Source: Liolophura sinensis (Eukaryota > Mollusca > Polyplacophora > Chitonida > Chitonidae). From it: DNA of 64,000 nucleotides. The stretch is from NCBI RefSeq assembly GCF_032854445.1, contig NC_088305.1, forward strand, positions 20,137,717 to 20,201,716, in the 5' to 3' direction. Position 1 is the stretch's first letter, and the number at the start of each line of letters is the position of its first letter. Below are positions 31,547 through 42,124 of the stretch, in pieces. Made by a program: the position numbers and the translations under genes. A model generated the notes under the pieces. The model was not told the origin of the DNA. It was given only the letters and a program-made list of their open reading frames with translations, and ran no database searches.

Positions 31547-34500
31547 CGCGGAGCAGGACTTCATTAACTCCAAACAGGACCTTGGTTAATACCGAAAGAA
31601 GCTAACCTACTTACAACGGTAAGCTGATTGTTCGCTCTGAGAAATATTTATGTACTTCCGGGTAAGTATATTACTCTATATTGCGACGTATTGGACTTCA
31701 TTTAGCAACTTCATTTGTATCTTGATTGGTCTCAGCATTTTGTTTCCAAGACGTACAGTTAAAATGTTTTCTGACAAGTGGAACAATTCCACCATCTTGT
31801 ATATATTCAATGTTTTATTCTTCCCTGCACATCACCGACAATCGATCGTGTGAAGGACATGTAACTGGAATATGAAATAGAACTAGCGATGGAACCCCTG
31901 TTTCGGGGCCAAATATTTCCTTGAAACTCGATCTGCGCATAGGGCTGCTATTAATGTCCACCTGCTATGTCCGGCACTTCACAGAACAAGGGTGGGACAA
32001 CATTCCCTGGTAGCTTTTCGGAAGCCGTTTACGGAAAACTGCGGAGACGTAAAAGGGACATGGCGGTTTTCTTTCTTCTTTTGCAACTGTGCGTTTTTCA
32101 TTTTCTTTCACTTTTGTAGTCGGAATTTTTCTTTTTTTTTTAAGCAGCCCCCCCCCACTCGCCACCCTCCAGAAAAAAGAGCAACTCCCAGAAAAAGAGG
32201 TCAGCTTGGAGTTTTTCTTTTTAAGCAGGCCAAAAAAAAAAAAAAAGAAAAAAAGAAAAACGCCCAGAAGAAGATCTCGAGCCCCGAGATAATAAGCCAT
32301 TCGGAAGACGTTTTGTTTTGCACTTTTGTTGAAACACTCATATATGTGACACTATCATTGGCTGATTATCTCGGGCCCCGACATAACATTGCGAGCCCCG
32401 AGATAGCCAGCTAATCATTTGGCCACACATATCGCGATTTACACGAAAATACGAACCAAGCTGAAATCCAATTGACTGGTTATCACAAGAGGTCTTTTCC
32501 GGTAGGTATGGGTTTCGTTTGCTTGAAAGAAAGAAAAACTCTGACTGCAAAAATGGAAAAGATATAAAACGCACAGTTAAAAAAACCCAAGAAAACCGTC
32601 ATACATAATTTCGTATGACGGGTTAGTCCAAGTCACTCATGTTAGCACTGTATCTTTGTTTACTGAAAATCTTAGTCCTGGCGTTAATAGATCTTTTACT
32701 CTGTAGCCAAGAGATATTATCCCATATCGATCTAACTTGGGATTAGCGCGTACGACAGACCCAGACCTCATCTTATGTAAGACACAATATGTGACATACG
32801 GCGTGTAACTTTGCGACCTAGTCGTAACGGCAAGCTTGGATATAATTTTAAAGTTGGTGCAAAGCATGATGACAAATGTTCCAGCTATTCACGTTAATAT
32901 GAAAATAAAAGCCACAATGTTATTTGCATGACAGTTTTATCCTGAACCAAATTGATCGCCCTTAATTTGTCAAAATACCGTTTTGTCCTCGACATTGTCT
33001 GTTTATTTCCAGGCTTGGTTTCATTGCAGGAAGTTATCACTTTACGGCAAAGTGAGACGAATTCGTCCAGTTTACCATAGACTTATACTTGTAAATCTTG
33101 GTGTCAAAACAGACATTCGTATACCAACCGTAAACCAAATTGTCGTTCCGGGTCAATCATCGCGAGGCCAATTCCCAAAACAATATTCAACACAAACCAC
33201 TAAAAAAACTAAGAAAGTATATAAAGAATGAAATTTAGACGGATTCATGCAACCAGAAGCAGTCAGCAGTTTTTAGTGATGATGCAAAGACATAAGAATG
33301 CTGTAGGCGAATGAATGAAATCAGTATTCAAATTGTGTACCATACATGCTAGATTGTAAGTTGTCCTTCATCATCGTATTACGTTGCGAGGAAAATTCCC
33401 TCCATCTTGCATGTTAATGCGGAAAGCCTGGTTTCCAAACAACAGGGGAACTCTTTTGAAGCTAAAGGTAAAAAGAATGTCCTACTGTATCCTGACTTGT
33501 CCGAAATATGAGGCAACTTTTGTCAATATTAATTTACAGATGTCTCACTGTGTTCCGGAGGCAAAAATGACACTCATTACCTTCAGAAACATCTTACTTG
33601 CACAATAGCTCAGCTTCTCAATTTTAGTGCATGTAATCAAAAATAGTAGCCTCACATTTCAGACAGGTACAGTAGGATTGTTTCACTTGTAGTTGATAGA
33701 AGAGTTCGGCCTCGAAACTCCCAGTTCCTCTGCACGCTATTTTTGAGGAATAAAAACAGGTGAAGAGAGGGAGAATATGTTCCGAACAAACAAACAGTGT
33801 GAGCAGAGTAAAAATACTTTTGAAGGGAAAACTTTCTGAGCAGAAAAAGTCGCTTAGTGAACTTACGCACTGCCCCGTGTTTATTAAACATGTTCATTTC
33901 AAATTAACTGTGATTCATTTCAGTTCTCTATATAGCATCTTAGACCCTCTATAGCTAAGGGGTTAATAAAATGCAACTGGAACTCAAAGTTTAAAATTTG
34001 AAATAACAATTAATGAATACTTTTCAACATGTATACGTTATGTACAGTTTGTATCTAGTTTCCTGCTTCGTTACTTATCTAATTTGCATATCACCACTTT
34101 TGGTTAAGCATGACGTTATTGGTTTTTCTGTAAACCACTTAGCATAATTCGACGCATAGCGTAGCCTGAGTTTAATGGGTTGAAATCTGCCAGCTACGAC
34201 AACATGTAAACTGTCTCATTTCTTGGGAAATTTGTTTCATCGCACTAATAAGGGCCTCCGTGGCTCAGTTGGTTAGCGCGCTAGCGCAGCGTAATGACCC
34301 AGGAGTCTCTCACCAATGTGGTCGCTGTGAGTTCAAGTCCAGCTCATGGTGGCTTCCTCTCCGGTCTTACCTGGGAAGGTCTGCCTGCAACCTGCGGATG
34401 GTCTCTGCCCGGCTTCCACCCACCATAATGCTGGCCGCCATCATATAAGTGAAATATTCTTGAGTATGGCGTAAAACACCAATCAAATCAAATCAAATAA

Positions 34501-37500
34501 ATCATTGCACTAAGATAACATAAGATATTTTGCTTCTGTTTCAGATCATACCACATCGAATCAAAATGAATACTCGAGTCTTCGTTTTCTTGGCTCTCGT
34601 TTGTCTGCTGCGTAAGTGTTTTTTTTTTTAATTTCAACTACATTTTGTAGTCACTGTGATTTTCTGATAAACCGTTTGCAGAATGTGTGTAAATAAAGAG
34701 ACCAGATCGGAGAGTACTGGTCACGGACAAGGAAATAGTTACGTGAAATTCCGTCACTCGTGTACTCATATGTATAAAATCATAACGGTTTAGACATTGC
34801 TTTATACCAAAAGTGTACTTGTCGGCTTGTTTTCGCATATGCAAACATATTAACTTACACTTACTAAAGGAGCTCCACCGTTCATGCGAAGAGAGAAACA
34901 AAGTTGTGGCGTCGTCAAGAAATTGGAAGGTGCCGAAAAGCTTATATTGGCTCTATATCTCGGGAATATATGTGCAACTTTATTTTTTAATAAAGGTTAT
35001 ACAATTTGGGTTTTATGCATGAAAAAATAAATTTGAATTAATTAGCCCTAACTAAGTTTTTCCTCACAACCTGCTATATAGTCTCTATGAAGAAGACGAT
35101 AATTGCTACAGTCTGTACACCCATGTTATTGCATGCCATAGCTGTACAATGATAATATTTTCCTCTGTGATTTGGTAATAATATTATTATATAATTATTA
35201 AAATTATAATTATTATTTTAAAAGTTTTTTTAAAGTCTTTAGTCTGAGTGGTGCTGGAATGTATTCTGATTGATTGATTTATTTGACTGGTGTTTTACGC
35301 CATACTCAAGAATGTTTCACTTATACAACGGCGGCCAGCATTAAGGCGGGAATAAGCCCACGACCATCCGCAAGTTAGTATGTATTTTGTTATTATAATG
35401 TATTCTGTTATTATAATGTATTCTGTTATTATAATGTATTCTGTTATTATAATTTATTCTGTTATTATAATGTATTCTGTTATTATAACATAATAATATG
35501 TCATATTCAGCATCATCTTAATCTAATAGAATCTCTATGTTGAATTAATAGAATATGTGGGTTATATTCAATAGAATAATCTGCAATAGCAGAATACTTT
35601 CTAGCATCACCTCAACAAACTTTCTTTTAAAATTAACACATTATTTTTTAGTGTATATGACGTTGTAATATGCTACGTAATATTACACAGTACTCTTTTA
35701 ATACTTCAGACTCTGCAGTGAGCTGCTTATATTACACAAGTATTATTTATATGCGAACGTTACGCTATGACTCTGCAACATGCTAATAAATATTATATAT
35801 AACATTGATTTACGCCCAGGAGTCTCTATGACTCCGCAATATATGTTATTTTATATTTGCAATACTCATTTTACATGTACGTATAGAATTGACTCTATGA
35901 CTCAACAATACGCTAATTAATATTCTACAATATACGTATCAAGGTACACGTTCCTCGCACCATAATGCTGCCCTGCGACGCGTGAGTGAAATTACTGCAT
36001 ATTTTGTAACTGCATATTTTGTAACTTTGTGTCTGTATCAAGCAATAAGCATTTTCATATACACATAAAAACGGGTAGATCGGTGGCCTAATGGTTATAC
36101 GTCCTCCTCGAAGTTGGGAGACTCGCGATCAAAACCCTGGTTGGGTCATACCAAAGACTTGTTGTCTCGCTTGGCGCTCAGCACTGAGAGGTTAGAGCAA
36201 GAAAACAGAGCTGGTTGGCTCGGTGTGAGTGTAATATGACTGGGTGGGGGTGTCATGTCTGGTGTCTTCGGCATGATATTTCTTTGGCGGCATGGGCTCG
36301 CAAATCCACAAGAGGACAAAGTATATATACACACACACCCTAATAACTCCTTGTCGTCACATACCTGAAAAATTGCTAAGTGCGACGAAACACCTGAAGC
36401 ACTCGTAAATGCAGGTTGTTTATTTTTTGTTTATTTCTTGTTACAGCCTGCCTTGTGGCCACCACGGAAGCAGGTGCGTATGTATTAAAAACACATCAAC
36501 AATGATTTCCCATTCGATCAAGTGGTCATATGTAACATGGAAACATGACCGAGTGTGTGTGTATCCATGATGATTGATAATAAATGTTTTGAAGTGCTAT
36601 AAACTTCCGGTAGGCCTTATTTGCATTCTAAATGGTTAGCCTATAGGCCTACTGTCATCACGCATTTTGAATTAATGACAAAGATAACATCTCCGTTTCC
36701 GTAATGTTTTTTAATTATTGCTAGATATTCAAATACGGTCAGATATTCTAGAATCGGGTGGTTGTTCACACTCGAAACCACGCGCGGTTTCATCTACCCA
36801 TAAATCATAAGCCCGTGACATGTGAAAGGTTTTTTTGTAAAACGGCGTTTAACACCAATCAAAACAAGTACAAATTACCAACAGCAGCGACATCCTCTGT
36901 ACAGCGAATTTCTGAGCTGGTTAATCGCAGTTAAAAATGAATAAACAGAATTGATAAAATACAGACATTTGCAATTTATATGTTTTTATCCCTTACATAA
37001 TATTTTAGTTCTTTCCATACAAATGTCTTGACGATGACAATATAGGAAGATTTTTCAATCACACGAGCCAGTCCTGCATGGACGGTGCAATTTTTACCAC
37101 GGCGCAAATCAAGGGAAGTAACCCATACAAGACGATCTCCAACTCTGCACACTAAGCAGGGGCTTCATCTCGTTAACGTTTGGAAGCAGAGCCTATATAT
37201 TATACGAACACATTGATTTTCCTTACTATTTATGTAGTAAATTTGTCAACCTCATAAATATATATCCGATAACTTTCGCGCTGTACCATGCCATACCACC
37301 ACATGCAGCTTGCACTTTTCTCAAAAATTCGACCTATAGCATAACCACCATTTTCTTAGCTGTGGTTGCTGGAAATAAAATCATAGCATTTTGTTACCTT
37401 GGTAGCCTCCAAAGTATACTTGATAAAAAGTTTTCAGTCCTATTACAAAACCACAAAAAAAAGATGATATATTTTAACTACCTCCAAAATAACAGTGCAG

Positions 37501-39776
37501 GAATTTAAAGTGTATTACCCAATCAGTGCTGATGTCCAGATGTGACTAAAATTATAGTGAAGTTTTAACATACACTCTTTATAGCTTTTTCTACTAGCCT
37601 TCCGGGGGCCTCCATGGCCGAGGGGTTTAACACCTCACCGCGGCGCGATGACCCAGGAGCCGGTCGCTGTGAGTTCAAGCTCAGCTCATGCTGGCTTCCT
37701 CTCCGCCCTTACATGGGAATGTGTTCCAACAAGCTGCGGATGATCGTGGGTTTCCCCGGGCTCTGGCCAGTTTCCTCCCAACATAATGCTGAACGCCGTC
37801 GTATAGGTGAAATATTCTTGAGTACGGCGTAAAACACCAATCAAATAAATAAATAAATGAATAAATAAATACTAGTCCTTTAATCCAAACTGTGTTTTAT
37901 GACCTTGCGATATTCTTATACTGATAAAATTACAAACTGTATGCTGTTTTAAGTAAATCCCGTTTATTAAATAACTAAAATGCAACTAGTTCTATCCTTT
38001 ATAGGTTGTGCAGAGGGCTATGCCTACTGTTATGTGGACCCCTGTACCCTTCACTCTTGTCCCGAGGGCGAGAAGTGCATGTAAGTCAAACTTACTCTCC
38101 AAAAAAAATCTGTTAAATTCAACAGAAGTTCTATTGTCTGAGTGATGCCAGAATGTATTCTATTATTTTACTAAATTATTCTGTTAAATGAAATAATAAA
38201 TAATAATAAAAGAATAAACAGAATACATTCAGGCATCACTCAGACAAATAATTTTTTTTTCAGTGTAATTAGAACTTTATTTCCCAGATATATTCATTTT
38301 ACACGCGCATGGTCATTTCGGTGTTCTGAAGAAAAAAGCGAAATGCAATTTTTGTTGTAAGAGGACATGTTCCTCAGTTGTTGTATTTCACTTCGAGATG
38401 TAAAGATGACAGAAGATGTTTCCAGAGGAAAGATTCCACGGCAGATAATTTTTGGTAAGATTGGTTTGACGTCTTGTCGCCGTTCATAAAGCGTACTGTC
38501 GCTGTGGGTTTAAGTCCAGCTCATGCTGGCTTCCTCTCTGGTAGTACGCGGGAAGTTCCAGTAACCTGCAGATGACCGTGGGTTTCAAAACAATCAGACA
38601 AATAAATAAACAAATAAATAAACTAACAGCCAAACAATAAAACAAACAATCAATGAAAAAACAAACAGACAATCAATCAATCATTCAATCAATCAATAAA
38701 CAAAGAAGAACAATGGATAAATCAATCAAGCAAACAATCACATAATTAACTTATAATCAATCAAGCAAACAGTCAAACAAGGCAACGTTCAATACAAAAC
38801 TGAGAAAGTGTACACGACAAGAAATTAGGCGAGTCATGTCAAGAAAAACTGCCAAGAGTTTTCAAGGACGCCACCAAACTAGGTAGACCTATCTAAATCG
38901 TGTACCGTGCTAGTTTATAGTTGCCGTTTATTAAAACTATGCTCATAGAAGTTGCGCTTTTCATGCAATCGTTATATAGGCCTATCCGATGAGGTGACTA
39001 TTCATCACTATGCATGTAGAGCCCATGTAGGCTGACTTGTTCAATTACATGATTATGGGTGTCACATTTTATTCCTTCTCCTTGATCCCACCCATACAGC
39101 AGTTTATATTAAAGGTGGAGAAAACATAAAAATGGCATAAAGTTTCAGATGAAAGAGTGCGAGAAGCTATTCCTAAATGTGGTCTTCAATGTTTTTTCCG
39201 ATTTTTCTTAAGGAGAAAAAGACACTTGAAAATAATTTTTGTATGGTGGGCATTTGGGACACCTTTTGTTATTTATAGTCTTTGTTTTAATAATGTCATA
39301 AATGAGGATGTTAAAACAAGGTTTAATAAATATTTTTGAACTAGAATTCGTTCTTTTCAGCTAACAAATGTATTAATCCTCAATATTGATCATCTTTATA
39401 TTTTTAATATGTTCATAAATATTATCATAATATAGGTTAAATGCACATGTTTCGATATAAACAACAAATTTACGTTCAAATAAATTTGTGAGACAAGCAT
39501 CATATACTTATTTAAAAAATTATTATGCATCAACAATAAATACCAAAAGTTGGTCCCAAATACCCACCATACAAAAATATTTTCAAATACCCAAATCTCC
39601 TGAAAAAAAATCGTAAAAAATATTAAAGATCTTATTTGAAAATAAGTTTTGAAGGTCTTTCATCTGATTTTGGCATCATTTTTATGTTTTCTTCTCCTTT
39701 AAACTCACAATGTTTTTCGTGTTCTTCCAGTGCTAACTACTGTGGAGGATGCTTTGCTGAGTGCCATCCCGAGTGA
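31539..39776 (+). CDS. Secreted 64-residue cysteine-rich peptide gene (five exons)
   Basis: Exons: non-coding about 31,570-31,618, then 34,545-34,611 (ATG 34,566), 36,447-36,473, 38,005-38,080 and 39,731 onward (stop 39,774-39,776). Coding lengths 46+27+76+46 = 195 nt, 65 codons including stop, and all junctions are in frame. The first 25 residues form a signal peptide (MNTRVFVFLALVCLLP, then CLVATTEAG). The mature part, about 39 residues, has eight Cys (26, 33, 38, 43, 49, 54, 57, 61), consistent with four disulfides. It includes CYVDPC, CPEGEKC and NYCGGC. The DPC...CP...C..NYCGGC spacing recalls a small domain in secreted invertebrate proteins. Function unknown; a defence, shell-matrix or signalling peptide are all possible. 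TATATAAA precedes exon 1. Confidence 0.85.
31570..31618 (+). other. Non-coding first exon of the peptide gene
   Basis: Start inferred from the TATA distance. It ends at the strong donor ACAACG|GTAAGC. No ATG in a useful frame. Confidence 0.6.
32279..32405. repeat. Foldback sequence with GAGCCCCGAGATA arms
   Basis: GAGCCCCGAGATAAT at 32,279 faces ATTATCTCGGGCCCC at 32,365, and a third arm GAGCCCCGAGATA follows at 32,393. A small MITE or its solo ends, in intron 1 of the peptide gene. Confidence 0.5.
34252..34499 (+). mobile_element. SINE-A, full length, the best copy here
   Basis: tRNA-like head GGCTCAGTTGGTTAGCGCG (A box) and GTGAGTTCAAGTCCAGC (B box), then CACCATAATGCTGGCCGCC and tail TAAAACACCAATCAAATCAA. 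Flanked by diverged copies of TCATYGCACTAA. Lies 46 bp before exon 2 of the peptide gene. Confidence 0.9.
34545..34611 (+). CDS. Peptide gene exon 2: start codon and signal peptide
   Basis: Acceptor TGTTTCAG|, ATG at 34,566 in context TCAAAATG, hydrophobic core FVFLALVCLL, donor CTGC|GTAAGT, phase 1. Confidence 0.88.
35268..35375 (-). mobile_element. SINE-A fragment
   Basis: ATTTGACTGGTGTTTTACGC and GCCCACGACCATCCGCAAG with an internal deletion. Confidence 0.75.
35392..35490. repeat. 18-bp tandem repeat
   Basis: About six units of TGTATTCTGTTATTATAA. Confidence 0.92.
36074..36402 (+). mobile_element. tRNA-like SINE related to SINE-B
   Basis: Head GATCGGTGGCCTAATGGTTA, a B-box-like GATCAAAACCCTGG, and a 3' end similar to SINE-B (CCTTGTCGTCACATACCTGA, AAGTGCGACG). 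Lies 44 bp before exon 3 of the peptide gene. Confidence 0.7.
36447..36473 (+). CDS. Peptide gene exon 3 (27 nt)
   Basis: Micro-exon finishing the signal peptide (PCLVATTEA). Acceptor TTGTTACAG|, donor GCAG|GTGCGT. Phase 1 on both sides, so skipping it keeps the frame. Confidence 0.82.
37604..37870 (+). mobile_element. SINE-A, forward
   Basis: GGCCTCCATGGCCGAGGGG head, GTGAGTTCAAGCTCAGC B box, AAATA-repeat tail. Flanks ACTAGCCTT and ACTAGTCCTT may be a diverged duplication. Confidence 0.82.
38005..38080 (+). CDS. Peptide gene exon 4: first part of the mature peptide
   Basis: Encodes CAEGYAYCYVDPC and CPEGEKC. Acceptor CCTTTATAG|, donor GCAT|GTAAGT, phase 2. Confidence 0.88.
38100..38275. 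mobile_element. MITE of the CTGAGTGATGC family, short
   Basis: Good inverted ends: TTGTCTGAGTGATGCCAGAA and GGCATCACTCAGACAAATAA. AT-rich centre. Starts about 20 bp after exon 4 of the peptide gene. Confidence 0.75.
38498..38700 (+). repeat. Decayed SINE-A with expanded CAAT/AAATAA tail
   Basis: GTGGGTTTAAGTCCAGCTC and ATGCTGGCTTCCTCTC followed by a long A/C-rich tail. Confidence 0.6.
39113..39698. mobile_element. TTAA-flanked MITE, 586 bp, next to peptide gene exon 5
   Basis: Flanked by TTAA at 39,109-39,112 and 39,699-39,702. Long inverted ends: AGGTGGAGAAAACATAAAAA on the left; reversed right end AGGAGAAGAAAACATAAAAA. The TTAA target suggests a piggyBac- or Kolobok-type parent (inference). 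Confidence 0.8.
39731..39776 (+). CDS. Peptide gene exon 5: end of the mature peptide and stop
   Basis: Encodes ANYCGGCFAECHPE and TGA. The acceptor is GTTCTTCCAG|, only 32 bp after the end of a MITE. Confidence 0.88.
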
Positions 39777-39994
39777 GGACCGGGACGCCGTAAGATGAAG
39801 GATACATGCAGAAGGCCGGTCCAATCCTCCAACCGAGCAACTGACCTGCGGCGTATCCTCTTATACATGCTCAGAAAAACTGGATGTCAAAAATGTTACA
39901 AGGTTTTTCCGATGTAAAATGTCTATTTATCAGTGACATATAATATCTGTCTCTTCGTGACCATATACATGGACAGCACTGCTTTTCATGGAAA

Positions 39995-40000
39995 ATTAAA
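39995..40000 (+). terminator. Possible polyadenylation signal ATTAAA
   Basis: ATTAAA lies about 220 nt after the stop codon of the peptide gene; no AATAAA is closer. Confidence 0.45.
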
Positions 40001-40019
40001 ATAGCACTAAGAAGATGCA

Positions 40020-41566
40020 GCGAGTGGCATTCCTCTCTTCTCATTTATTACATAAAATGACTCACTATTAAAGACTGTGAGTCAGCCACAGCTCCTACAA
40101 AGTACCATCTCTAAACCATCTCTGAATGTTCTTATACAAATTGCCATCCCTACCCAAAATTGTTTGACTTCATCCCCTTCTTACTAAACCTCACCCCATT
40201 AAAATCGCACTTGGGTTCAATACCGGCGTTGGGCAGAGGATTTGTAACCCCATTCGCTCCAAATGGGGCTTTGTTAACAATAAGCGGTAACAATGATTCC
40301 TTACAGCGCATGCGTCGCTCTCTACGTTCGCTTTAAATCACTGCCACCAACAGCAAATTTTGTACAGAAATCTTGAACAGTGCCAAGGTCAACGGAAGTG
40401 ATGTCAGAAAACACAAACAATCCGTCTCAACCTTTGTTTCTAATAATAGTTTATACACATACATTCTCTTTATCTAAAACATGTATAACATAATTCCAAC
40501 CAAAATATGAGACAATTTTATTGATGAATGCTGATTAAATAGTTCCGCGAGAGGACACAAGTGGTGAGGCTAAGCCTGAACAAGCGTCTCACAAGCTCCA
40601 AAGGTTAAGCATGTCTGTAGGTGCCAATGATGACAAAGCGAGCGGAGAGTGAGAGCCGCACGTGTTCTGTAAGGAGTATGACGTCACCGACGTGAGCTAT
40701 GAGCCGTGATTACACTAGCGTAGATTTACGTGACTGGAAAAGCTCGACTTTAAAGCTGGCTCCATTCAGTTCACCTGCCTGTACACATCAATCAGTAGAT
40801 CTAACTTCTTTATTTCGGCTTCTTGGGTACTTGAACCCCACATGGGTTCAAGTACACCTGAACCAGCAATTGCCGTTTTTACGCAAAAAGTTGGACAGTT
40901 GGACTAAACGGGGCGGTTCTGCATTAGGCCACCAAAACTGGTGGATCAGAAACAAGCGGCTTAGGTTAGGTCACCTTTTCTGAGTTAGTGTCAAGCGTCT
41001 AAACCGGCCTCGGTACATATTTTTCCCTCTGGTTTAACCGCGACTCCAGGATAGAGCTCTGCACCACGCGTCCGGGTATCTTGGTGTTGGATAACCCTCA
41101 TCATGCAGGTAATAACCAGACTGTGTTCCGCTGATATGTTTTTTTTTAACGTCCGTGCGGTATCGAGTATGACTATTAGGAGTAATTTGAGTTATGAGTT
41201 ATGTGTATCAAAATGGCGGAAGAACGTGTATCACGTGCGGAAGAAGTAAAAATATCTAAGTCTAATGACATCCGCCACTTATCTTAGAGATACGTTCGCG
41301 CCAAAGCGATAAGATTAATATCAATTATGTTACGAATCTGTGACTAACTTCAGGGTTGACAGGACTTGACACACGTGACACACCGCCCGCCTCTAACCTG
41401 AATACACCACAATCTGCGCAGGTCTTACACAAAAACGTACAAAGCTTCGTGAAAATTTTTTAAAAGATAGACAATTAGCCTGACGAATACTGAGAGAGTG
41501 GTGACCAATTTATGGTTGATATTTCGCTAGGTATATATTTTACTAGGTGGGCATCTTTCCAAGTGG
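40020..41566. other. No gene seen
   Basis: Contains a tRNA-like remnant near 40,210 (GGGTTCAATACCGGCG). The frame at 40,699-40,983 has no recognisable domain. ATGCAG|GTAATA near 41,105 resembles an exon end but has no partner. Confidence 0.5.
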
Positions 41567-41806
41567 AGAATTTTCAAGATGAACATTTTTCCAGGTGAAC
41601 ACTTTTCTCGGTGAACACTTTCCCAGGTGAACGTTTTTCCAGGCGAACACCTTTCCAGGTGAACGTTTTTCCAGATGAACATTTTCCCAGGTGAACGTTT
41701 TTCCACGTGAACACTTTTCCAGGTGAACATTTTTCCAGGTGAACACTTTCCCAGGTGAATGTTTTTCCAGATGAACACTTTCCCAGGTGAACGTTTTTTC
41801 AGACGT
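41567..41806. repeat. 16-bp minisatellite, about 15 units
   Basis: Units such as AGGTGAACACTTTTCC and AGGTGAACGTTTTTCC. Open frames on the minus strand are repeat artefacts. Confidence 0.93.
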
Positions 41807-41907
41807 CACTGCTCTAGACTTACTGGTCTACACTTACTGGAAATACTGCATGTGTTTTTGCCATCGCATTTAATACATAACCCCAATAAAGTAAAGAGAA
41901 AGGACCA

Positions 41908-42124
41908 GGCTCCGTATTTATCAATCAGCTTAAGACTTATAAATCATAAATTTAAAATGCCAAACTCAGAACAGGGATGATCTCAAATTGTGGCTAGTAC
42001 ATTTTCACGTTTCACGGAAAAGTGTCAGTGTACAAATTTCAAGCTTTCTAGAACCAAACATTTTATTTGTTCCTGTGTTTGAACTTTTCACTTAAATCTA
42101 AAGACGTTTGATAAATACGGGCCC
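41908..42124. mobile_element. MITE with CCGTATTTATCAA ends
   Basis: Left arm GGCTCCGTATTTATCAA (41,908-41,924) pairs with right arm TTGATAAATACGGGCCC (42,108-42,124). The right arm runs directly into the 58-bp satellite. Confidence 0.7.

Larger units (their letters stand above)
35215..35660. mobile_element. MITE of the CTGAGTGATGC family, with a SINE-A fragment and an 18-bp repeat inside
   Basis: Ends GTCTGAGTGGTGCTGGAATG and CTTTCTAGCATCACCTCAAC are inverted. Inside are a SINE-A piece (35,268-35,375) and six units of TGTATTCTGTTATTATAA (35,392-35,490). Confidence 0.6.

Noticed and set aside
34262-34340. tRNA gene call from the A- and B-box sequence
   Set aside because: It is the head of SINE-A, followed by the SINE body and tail; the same applies to the heads at 2,560, 23,260 and 47,040.
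40699-40983. 94-codon plus-strand open frame
   Set aside because: No signal peptide, no domain and no splice evidence; composition like the flanks.
41527-41809. Minus-strand frames rich in GKxFTWxxVHxEK
   Set aside because: Created by the 16-bp minisatellite; all three frames show similar repeats.
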